From: Pseudomonas sivasensis
GTDB taxonomy: Bacteria > Pseudomonadota > Gammaproteobacteria > Pseudomonadales > Pseudomonadaceae
Assembly (NCBI RefSeq): GCF_013778505.1
Contig: NZ_JAAOWU010000004.1
Span: 186,001 to 250,000, forward strand
Direction: 5' to 3'
DNA length: 64,000 nucleotides
Part shown: positions 58,001 to 64,000 of the stretch, piece after piece
How positions within the stretch are numbered: position 1 is the stretch's first letter
Layout: each line of letters begins with the position of its first letter
Made by a program: the position numbers and the translations under genes
The notes under the pieces: model-generated
What the model was told of the DNA's origin: nothing
Seen by the model: only the letters and a program-made list of their open reading frames with translations
Databases searched by the model: none

Positions 58001-58608
58001 AGTTCGACGCCCTTCTGTGCCTTGATACCGGCCTGGAATGCGTGTTTGAGCATGCCCATTTCGGTGACGGTGTCGCCCATCTCGATCAGCTCCGGCTTAG
58101 CGCCACGGCCAGTGACCACCACGTGTTGCATCGGCGGGCGGGCTTGCAGGTCGCTGAGCACTTGGTCCAGGTCGAGGTAGCCGTGCTTGAGGGCTATGTT
58201 CAGCTCGTCCAGCACCACCAGGCCGATGGTTGGGTCTTGCAGCAGTTCGCGGGATACCGCCCAGGCTGCCTCGGCGGCGGCGATATCGCGCTGGCGGTCC
58301 TGGGTTTCCCAGGTAAAGCCTTCGCCCATGACGTGGAAACGCACTTGCTCGGGGAAGCGGCGGAAAAACAACTCTTCGCCAGTGCTGTTACGCCCCTTGA
58401 TGAACTGCACCACACCGCATTGCATCCCATGGCCCATAGCGCGAGCGAGCATCCCAAACGCCGAGCTGCTCTTGCCTTTGCCGTTGCCGGTGAGTACCAG
58501 CAGCAAGCCGCATTCGTTAGGGGAGTTGGCGATGCGCTCGTCGATCACGGCTTTTTTGCGCAGCATGCGCGCCAGGTGGCGTTCGTCGCGGTCGGGGGTA
58601 TCGGTCAT
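57997..58608 (-). CDS. cobO: Cob(I)yrinic acid a,c-diamide adenosyltransferase CobO
   Basis: CobO (BtuR/CobA-type) transfers the adenosyl group from ATP to the corrin cobalt. The 203-residue protein has a P-loop GNGKGKSS at residues 41-48 and DELNIALKHGYL. GGAGAG precedes the ATG at 58608; an upstream frame start at 58671 falls in the riboswitch expression platform. It is the first gene of the operon. Confidence 0.97.
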   Translation of the reverse strand: MTDTPDRDERHLARMLRKKAVIDERIANSPNECGLLLVLTGNGKGKSSSAFGMLARAMGHGMQCGVVQFIKGRNSTGEELFFRRFPEQVRFHVMGEGFTWETQDRQRDIAAAEAAWAVSRELLQDPTIGLVVLDELNIALKHGYLDLDQVLSDLQARPPMQHVVVTGRGAKPELIEMGDTVTEMGMLKHAFQAGIKAQKGVEL

Positions 58609-58639
58609 GGCAGCTCTCCGTTGGGGCTGGACAAAAACG

Positions 58640-58695
58640 GCGGGCAGGAAAAAGAAAAAACAGACAGCCAAGCATCGCCCACCGTGATGCTGTTG
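58640..58695 (-). terminator. Hairpin and T-run between riboswitch and cobO
   Basis: On the minus strand AGCATC and GATGCT pair around eight bases and are followed within a short distance by T-rich sequence (TTTTTTCTTTTT), just after the B12 aptamer. This could be the expression platform that ends transcription when B12 is bound. Confidence 0.5.
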
Positions 58696-58699
58696 GATG

Positions 58700-58924
58700 A
58701 TCCAGGCCGGTCTCCGGGCTCATGAGTGGCGCAGCTCTTGTAGAGAGCAAGCAGGCCAACGCTGCGCCTTCCCATATCGCAAGCGATACAGTGGCAAAAG
58801 CAGCGTCTTGACTCATTTACCGTTGCGGGGGCAGCGCCGGAATTGCGGCGGCGCTGTGTACAAGCGCGCTCACTCACCGGCTTCCCTGTTTCACTCTGTC
58901 GACCCACGGGTCACAGAGCACCTG
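58700..58924 (-). promoter_or_regulatory. Cobalamin (B12) riboswitch upstream of cobO
   Basis: The minus strand has the B12 box AGCCCGGAGACCGGCCTGG (58702-58720) near the 3' end, GGGAAGCCGGTGAG upstream, CTGCCCCGCAACGGTAA in the core, and GGTGCTCTGTGA at the 5' end. Order and spacing match the cobalamin aptamer. It should lower expression of the 9 kb cob operon when adenosylcobalamin is plentiful. Confidence 0.93.
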
Positions 58925-59039
58925 GAACAAGCGGCGAAGGTTAGTGGGTTGGGGGTGGAGCGTCAATGAAAGCTGGTCGAGTACTTGAACCATCGCACCA
59001 CCGCCCTCCTCTACCCTTACAGGTATCAAGGAGAACACC

Positions 59040-60353
59040 ATGCATAAAACCAGACTCGCCCTGTTAATCATGCTTGCCGGCACCCTCGCGGCGTGCGGAG
59101 AAAGCTCAACCCTGAAGGTTTCCGACGGCACCGGCCCCTCGCCCCGACTGCCGGAGCCGAACAAAACGCTGATCCCTACCGTCAACATCGCTCCGGCTAT
59201 CGGCTGGCCAGATGGCGCGAAGCCAACGGCAGCCCCCGGCACCCAAGTGGCCGCGTTCGCCGAGGGCCTCGACCACCCGCGCTGGCTGTATGTGTTGCCT
59301 AATGGCGATGTGCTGGTGGCGGAAACCAACGCACCGCCCAAACCGGATGACGCCAAGGGCATACGCGGCTGGGTCATGGAGAAGGTCATGGGACGTGCCG
59401 GCGCCGGGGTGCCGAGCCCGAACCGTATCACTCTATTGCGCGATGCCGACCACGACGGCGTCGCCGAAACACGTACGGTGTTCCTGGAAAACCTCAATTC
59501 GCCGTTCGGTATGACCCTGGTCGGAAACGACCTGTATGTGGCCGACTCGGACAAGCTGCTGCGTTTCCCCTATCAGCCAGGCGAAACTGCCATCAAGGCC
59601 CAAGGCTCCAAGGTGGTCGACTTGCCAGGCGGTCCGCTGAACCATCACTGGACGAAAAACGTGGTGGCCAGCAAGGATGGCAGCAAGCTGTACGTGAGCG
59701 TCGGCTCAAACAGCAATGTCGGTGAAAACGGCCTGGAGGCGGAACAGGGGCGTGCCGCGATCTGGGAAGTCGACCGCGCCAGCGGCCAGCACCGTATTTT
59801 CGCCTCCGGCCTGCGCAACCCCAATGGCATGGCTTGGGAACCGCAGAGCGGCAAGCTGTGGACAGCGGTGAACGAGCGCGACGAGATCGGCAGCGACCTG
59901 GTGCCGGACTACATCACCTCGGTCAAGGACGGCGGTTTCTATGGCTGGCCGTTCAGCTATTACGGCCAGCATGTGGATGTGCGCGTCACGCCGCAGAACC
60001 CGGACCTGGTCGCCAAGGCCATTGCGCCGGACTACGCCGTAGGGCCGCACACCGCTTCTTTGGGCCTGACGTTCGCCGAGGGCAGCAAACTCCCGGCGCC
60101 GTTCAGCAACGGCGCATTCATCGGCCAGCATGGCTCGTGGAATCGCAAGCCGCACAGCGGCTACAAGGTGATTTTCGTGCCATTCGAGGCAGGCCAGCCT
60201 AAAGGTCAGCCGGTGGACGTGCTGACCGGCTTCCTCGATAAAGATGAGAAAGCCATGGGCCGCCCAGTGGGCGTGGTGATTGATCAGCAAGGGGACTTGC
60301 TGGTGGCGGATGACGTGGGGAACAAGGTATGGCGGGTGTCGGCGGCCAAATAA
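59040..60353 (+). CDS. PQQ-dependent sugar dehydrogenase-like lipoprotein
   Basis: The 437-residue protein has a lipoprotein signal with C19 in LAAC, then a six-bladed beta-propeller of the soluble aldose/sorbosone dehydrogenase type ([55 protein letters not shown]). Family members oxidise sugars in the periplasm with PQQ; the substrate is not known here. AAGGAG precedes the ATG. It is divergent from the cob operon. Confidence 0.9.
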   Translation: MHKTRLALLIMLAGTLAACGESSTLKVSDGTGPSPRLPEPNKTLIPTVNIAPAIGWPDGAKPTAAPGTQVAAFAEGLDHPRWLYVLPNGDVLVAETNAPPKPDDAKGIRGWVMEKVMGRAGAGVPSPNRITLLRDADHDGVAETRTVFLENLNSPFGMTLVGNDLYVADSDKLLRFPYQPGETAIKAQGSKVVDLPGGPLNHHWTKNVVASKDGSKLYVSVGSNSNVGENGLEAEQGRAAIWEVDRASGQHRIFASGLRNPNGMAWEPQSGKLWTAVNERDEIGSDLVPDYITSVKDGGFYGWPFSYYGQHVDVRVTPQNPDLVAKAIAPDYAVGPHTASLGLTFAEGSKLPAPFSNGAFIGQHGSWNRKPHSGYKVIFVPFEAGQPKGQPVDVLTGFLDKDEKAMGRPVGVVIDQQGDLLVADDVGNKVWRVSAAK

Positions 60354-60378
60354 ACGCCCCCAGAAGCATCACAAAACC

Positions 60379-60472
60379 AATGTGGGAGGGGGCTTGCTCC
60401 CGATAGCAGTGGGTCAGGCACAGATACTGTGACTGATACTTCGCTATCGGGGGCAAGCCCCCTCCCACATTT
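60379..60472. repeat. REPIN (paired inverted REP sequences)
   Basis: AATGTGGGAGGGGGCTTGC and its inverted partner GCAAGCCCCCTCCCACATT enclose a short centre, between two convergent genes. It is the same type as 28228-28324; the centres share TCCCGAT-GCAGTGGGTCAG. Confidence 0.9.
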
Positions 60473-60487
60473 AGTTAGGTATTGGGT

Positions 60488-61024
60488 TCAGGGATTACGT
60501 GCCAGGTTTGCTGGCAATACCCGCTTGGCGCTCAGATAAGCATTCTGCCAATACGCCTTGGACAGGGTATCGAGCTTCACCGTACCGCCGGTTTGCGGCG
60601 CATGGACAAAGCGGCCCTCGCCCACATAGATCCCAGCATGGCTGACCTGCGAACCACCACCGGTGGCGAAGAACAGCAGGTCACCGGTTTGCAGGTTCTG
60701 CTCACTCACGTCCTGAGCGCGCATCACGATCAGCTCACGGGTAGTGCGTGGCAGGGAAATGCCGGCGGCGTCACGGAACACAAAGCCGATCAGGCCACTG
60801 CAATCAAAGCCCGAGTCCGGCGTGTTGCCGCCCCAGCGATAAGGCGTGCCGACGAGGCCCAGCGCACGGAAGAGCACGTCTTCAGCAGCAGGCGAGAAGT
60901 TCTGAGTGGCGTAGTTGAATACTGGCTTGGGCTTGACCGCCACAGGAGCAGGCGGCGGACGGCTGGCGCAGGCGCTGAGCAGCGCGGCGCAAACGAGAAG
61001 AACTAGGCGGGCTGACGTCGACAT
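60488..61024 (-). CDS. NlpC/P60-family lipoprotein endopeptidase
   Basis: The 178-residue protein has a lipobox (LLSAC, C19) and an NlpC/P60 domain with catalytic C75 in SGFDCSGLIGFVF and histidines in VSHAGIYVG and RFVHAP. Such enzymes cut cell-wall peptides between D-Glu and the diamino acid. A paralogue lies 144 bases upstream on the same strand. Confidence 0.93.
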   Translation of the reverse strand: MSTSARLVLLVCAALLSACASRPPPAPVAVKPKPVFNYATQNFSPAAEDVLFRALGLVGTPYRWGGNTPDSGFDCSGLIGFVFRDAAGISLPRTTRELIVMRAQDVSEQNLQTGDLLFFATGGGSQVSHAGIYVGEGRFVHAPQTGGTVKLDTLSKAYWQNAYLSAKRVLPANLARNP

Positions 61025-61168
61025 GTGCAGAACAATCCTGATCTGGATGCGGCTTTCGCTGCCGAACGCTGAAAACCAGAACGCGCAAGCAAGGCTCGCG
61101 CGAACGGATTACAACAATGTCCAGGGATTCTAGCGCTTACACGTCAAACTTCAAGTATCACTTTAAGT

Positions 61169-61798
61169 TTACTTGCTAGCGGTAACGGTCGTCGGGGCCA
61201 TGGCGAGTGCACGCTTGGCTTCGATGAAGGTTTTGCTCCAGTAACTGTCGCCCAGGTTGTCGACTCGGACACCGCCACTGCGACGGCTGCTGGAGTGGAT
61301 AAACTGGTTATCACCCAGGTAAATACCGGCGTGACTGACACGACCACGACCTGCAGTACTGAAGAAAAGCAGATCACCGGGCTTGAGGTTGTTGCGCGCG
61401 ACCAACGGTGCGTTCACGTTGATCATTTCGCGAGTGGAGCGTGGCAAGTTCATGCCAGCTTCTTCACGAAACAGATAGCCGATGAAACCGCTGCAGTCGA
61501 AACCGGCTTCGGAAGTACCGCCAAAACGGTAACGGGTACCGATCAGGGACATGCCGCGTTCGAGAATGCTGTCGGCCAGAACTGGAAGCTGATAAGGCTT
61601 GCTGCCGGAGAAATCGGCCAGTTCTTTCTCTGTTGCAACTTCTTCCTCATAGACAGTGGAAGACTGCGCTGCAACAAATTTTGCCTGGGAATGTTGTTGA
61701 GGCTTTTGCTGCTCAACCACCTGCTGAGGGTGGGAGGCGCAACCAAACAACAGGGTAACGAGTGCGAGAGGCACGAGGGGTGCGAAGCGATTTAGCAT
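61169..61798 (-). CDS. NlpC/P60-family lipoprotein endopeptidase (paralogue)
   Basis: The 209-residue protein has a lipobox (LFGC, C20), a Gln/Glu-rich linker (about 24-60) and a C-terminal NlpC/P60 domain with catalytic cysteine in AGFDCSGFIGYLF and VSHAGIYLG. It is related to the next gene downstream by the whole domain but has a longer linker. An in-frame GTG at 61804 is possible; neither start has a clear ribosome site. Confidence 0.92.
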   Translation of the reverse strand: MLNRFAPLVPLALVTLLFGCASHPQQVVEQQKPQQHSQAKFVAAQSSTVYEEEVATEKELADFSGSKPYQLPVLADSILERGMSLIGTRYRFGGTSEAGFDCSGFIGYLFREEAGMNLPRSTREMINVNAPLVARNNLKPGDLLFFSTAGRGRVSHAGIYLGDNQFIHSSSRRSGGVRVDNLGDSYWSKTFIEAKRALAMAPTTVTASK

Positions 61799-61986
61799 GG
61801 GCACGACCGTGGCTGATGTGTAAAGAAGCCGAGACTATGCCCTCTATCACATCGATTTGCAAATTCAATCGTGATCTATGTGACTTCCTGTTTGGACTAT
61901 GACATCTAAGCCCTTAACACCCTATACGCACCTTTCGCGTGGCCAAACCGGCCAAACGCGGGTTTTCTGACGCCTGGAATTTGCCA

Positions 61987-62009
61987 AAACCCCTGCAAAC
62001 AAAGGGGTT
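61987..62009 (-). terminator. Hairpin after hda
   Basis: AACCCCT (61988-61994) and AGGGGTT (62003-62009) flank an eight-base loop immediately after the hda stop and are followed on the minus strand by TTTT. Confidence 0.6.
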
Positions 62010-62010
62010 G

Positions 62011-62715
62011 CTACCAGCCGAGGGTTTCTTTGAGAAAGGGAATGGTCAGTTTACGCTGGGCCTGCAAAGAGGCTTGATCGAGCTGTTCGAGCAAATCGAA
62101 CAACGCACTCATGCTGCGAGTGCCACGGGTGAGGATAAAGTGTCCGACTTCGTCGGTGAGGTGCAGGCCGCGGCGAGAAGCACGCAGTTGCAGGGCGCGC
62201 AATTTGTCTTCGTCGGAGAGCGGGCGCATCTGGAAGATCAGCGCCAGGGTAAGGCGCGACTTGAGGTCGGCCAGTTTGACGGGCAACTCGCGGGGCGATG
62301 TGGAGGCAGCAATCAACAAGCGCCGTCCGCTGTCTCGCAGGCGGTTGAACAGATGAAACAGCGCCTCTTCCCAATCGGCCTTGCCAGCAATCGCCTGTAG
62401 GTCATCCAGGCATACCAGCTCGTATTGCTCAAGGTTGTCGAAGATCCCGATACCGCGGTCCATCAATTCAGCCAAAGGCAGGTACACCGCCGGCTCGCCC
62501 ATTTGCTCGAAGCGCAAGCAGGCGGCCTGCAACAGGTGAGTACGCCCCACGCCGTGCTTGCCCCACAGATAGATCAGGCTTTCAGTCCACCCGGCGTCGG
62601 CTTCGCAGAGCCGCTCGACATAGCCGAGTGCAGCGGCATTGGCGCCTGGGTAGTAATTGATAAAGGTGGCGTCATCACGCAGACGCACACCTAAGGGCAG
62701 CTGAATCGGTTTCAT
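62011..62715 (-). CDS. hda: DnaA regulatory inactivator Hda
   Basis: Hda works with the sliding clamp to turn DnaA-ATP into DnaA-ADP. The 234-residue AAA+ protein starts with the clamp-binding QLPLGVRLRD, has the Hda-type P-loop GKHGVGRTHLLQA (arginine in place of the usual lysine, as in other Hda proteins) and YELVCLDDLQAIAG. It is followed by a hairpin and preceded by a 202-base intergenic stretch containing a ten-base C run. Confidence 0.94.
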   Translation of the reverse strand: MKPIQLPLGVRLRDDATFINYYPGANAAALGYVERLCEADAGWTESLIYLWGKHGVGRTHLLQAACLRFEQMGEPAVYLPLAELMDRGIGIFDNLEQYELVCLDDLQAIAGKADWEEALFHLFNRLRDSGRRLLIAASTSPRELPVKLADLKSRLTLALIFQMRPLSDEDKLRALQLRASRRGLHLTDEVGHFILTRGTRSMSALFDLLEQLDQASLQAQRKLTIPFLKETLGW

Positions 62716-62865
62716 GCTGACTGAACGGCTCCCATCGAACCGCTAGTGGCCTCTGTGTAAAGTTTGCAAAGTTTATACCCGTGACGCGGGGCGCACAATG
62801 CAGCAGACCACAAGCAAAATCAAAGGTTTGCGTTAACTTGCCGGTTTTACGCGGATTGTTTGACG

Positions 62866-62875
62866 CCCCCCCCCC
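62866..62875. repeat. Poly-C tract of ten bases
   Basis: An uninterrupted run of ten C residues lies about 150 bases upstream of hda, next to the terminator of the AI-2E gene. Long homopolymers in GC-rich genomes may vary between strains or be miscounted in assembly. Confidence 0.8.
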
Positions 62876-62884
62876 ATAAACAAC

Positions 62885-62906
62885 AAACCCGGCCGAAGCC
62901 GGGTTT
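62885..62906 (-). terminator. Terminator after the AI-2E/PerM family gene
   Basis: AAACCCGGC-CGAA-GCCGGGTTT is a perfect 9-base stem with tetraloop, starting 12 bases past the stop, followed on the minus strand by a T-rich stretch (TTTGTTGTTT). Confidence 0.8.
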
Positions 62907-62917
62907 ATAAGCAGCGG

Positions 62918-63991
62918 TTACAGGTCGGGGTCTTCGACGCCCGTGTACACATCCGAATCCTTGTACAAATCGTGCATATGGCGCACCAGCACCATGATCA
63001 CCGCCGCCACCGGCAATGCCAGCAAGATGCCGGTAAAGCCAAACAGCTCGCCCCCCGCCAGGATCGCAAAGATTACCGCCACCGGGTGCAGACCGATCCG
63101 GTCACCCACCAACAACGGCGTCAGCACCATGCCCTCAAGGGCCTGGCCGACCATGAACACCGCGACAATCCCGAGCATCGGATACAGATCACCACCAAAC
63201 TGGAACAGGCCAGCCACGAGCGCCGCGCCGATGCCGATCACAAAGCCCATATAAGGAACGATAGCCGCCAGGCCAGCGATCAGGCCGATCAACAGGCCCA
63301 GCTCCAGGCCGATGGCCATCAGGCCGGCGGCGTAGATAACGCCCAGGGCCAGCATCACCAGCAACTGGCCACGCACGAATGCGCCAAGGACTTCATGGCA
63401 CTCACCGGCCAGGGAGACGATGCGCTCCTCACGATCACGCGGCAGCAAGCTGCGGATCTTGGCCATCATGATGTCCCAGTCGCGCAGCAGATAGAACGCC
63501 ACCACCGGGATCAGCACGAGATTGGTCAGCCAGCCGATCAACGCCAGGCTCGACGCAGTCGCCTGACTGAGGATCACACCGACGATATCGGTGGTTTGCC
63601 CCATATGCTCACTGATCGCCGCCTTGACCTTATCGAACTTCCAGAAGCCGTCCGACAACCCCAACTTGGCCTGGGCCCACGGCATTGCCGTATGCTGCAA
63701 CCAGTCGAGCATCTGCGGCGCCAACTCATAGAGACGAAACAGTTGCTTGGCCAGCATCGGCACCAACACCAGCACCAGCGCGGTGATGATCAAGGTGAAC
63801 AGCGCAAACACCGCCACTACGCCCAAGGTCCGCGACAGCCCGGCTTTCTCCAAACGATCCACCACCGGATCGAACAGATAGGCCAGCAGCAACGCAACCA
63901 GGAACGGCGTCAGGATCGAATGCAGCAAGAACACAAAAACGCACAGCAGGACGATCCCGCCAAGCCACACCCAACGACGCGTATCCGCCAT
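62918..63991 (-). CDS. AI-2E (PerM) family inner-membrane protein
   Basis: The 357-residue protein has eight or so hydrophobic segments and the AI-2E family pattern (FLVALLLAYLFDPVVDRLEK near the N-terminus; VPYMGFVIGIGAALVAG and DRIGLHPVAVIFAILAGGEL near the C-terminus). Family members include E. coli TqsA and PerM; transport of autoinducer or sodium has been claimed for some. The ATG at 63991 is only 9 bases from the window edge, with GAG upstream. It precedes hda on the same strand. Confidence 0.9.
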   Translation of the reverse strand: MADTRRWVWLGGIVLLCVFVFLLHSILTPFLVALLLAYLFDPVVDRLEKAGLSRTLGVVAVFALFTLIITALVLVLVPMLAKQLFRLYELAPQMLDWLQHTAMPWAQAKLGLSDGFWKFDKVKAAISEHMGQTTDIVGVILSQATASSLALIGWLTNLVLIPVVAFYLLRDWDIMMAKIRSLLPRDREERIVSLAGECHEVLGAFVRGQLLVMLALGVIYAAGLMAIGLELGLLIGLIAGLAAIVPYMGFVIGIGAALVAGLFQFGGDLYPMLGIVAVFMVGQALEGMVLTPLLVGDRIGLHPVAVIFAILAGGELFGFTGILLALPVAAVIMVLVRHMHDLYKDSDVYTGVEDPDL

Positions 63992-64000
63992 AAACCACTC

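Noticed and set aside
1..64000. CRISPR arrays, tRNA or rRNA genes, insertion sequences, integrases
   Set aside because: No regular spaced repeats, cloverleaf sequences, ribosomal RNA or transposase-like proteins were seen on either strand; the only repeats are REP-type elements.

Overview
The window looks like a chromosomal stretch of a fluorescent pseudomonad, most likely the Pseudomonas fluorescens group. The evidence is high GC, a polar-flagellum cluster in Pseudomonas order (fleQ/fleSR regulators, fliT-fliS-fliD-flaG-fliC), the phhR/phhABC aromatic catabolism locus, a Pseudomonas-type cob operon, and GTGGGAGGGGGCTTGC-type REPINs like those described in P. fluorescens. No rRNA, tRNA, insertion sequence, CRISPR array or integrase was found.

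Layout. 1-23.7 kb is flagellar and almost entirely on the minus strand: fliI (cut by the window edge), fliH, fliG, fliF, fliE; fleR, fleS, fleQ; fliT, fliS, fliD, flaG, fliC; a FabH-like ketoacyl-ACP synthase; then flgL, flgK, flgJ, flgI, flgH, flgG, flgF. Legible control signals match the class hierarchy: -24/-12 (sigma54) promoters before fliE, fleS and flgF, and a FliA (sigma28) promoter before fliC. 23.9-28.2 kb holds phhR and the divergent phhA-phhB-phhC genes (phenylalanine to tyrosine and onward transamination). 28.3-34.6 kb is mixed: a metallophosphoesterase, an AraC regulator with an EamA exporter, a small glycine-rich membrane protein, a SelW-like protein, a PlpD-type patatin autotransporter and a MarR regulator with a clear operator. 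34.7-43.6 kb carries recQ, a YecA-family gene, a DUF454 gene, a large SSF/PAS/kinase/receiver hybrid sensor, rmuC and a Sel1-like gene. 43.6-47.2 kb is the least understood part: two stretches of about 450 bp without a gene, three small unknown proteins (one resembling a phage family) and a FadL-type porin. 47.2-49.7 kb has a secreted glutathione peroxidase, a 39-residue membrane protein coupled to an MFS transporter, and the MarR regulator whose palindromic sites precede both itself and the transporter.

49.7-58.9 kb is one long minus-strand cobalamin operon (cobO-cobB-bluB-cbiB-cobD-cobQ-cobU-cobT-cobC-cobS), mostly with 4-base overlaps and headed by a B12 riboswitch. It covers corrin amidation and adenosylation, aminopropanol arm attachment, dimethylbenzimidazole synthesis and nucleotide-loop assembly; ring-building genes are not here. 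59-64 kb has a PQQ-type sugar dehydrogenase lipoprotein, two NlpC/P60 lipoproteins, hda and an AI-2E/PerM family membrane protein.

No clear new multi-gene system was seen. The best leads are the ketoacyl synthase beside fliC, the phage-like solitary gene and the leader regions around 43.6-45.3 kb, the 39-residue coupled membrane protein, and the two MarR operator sets.
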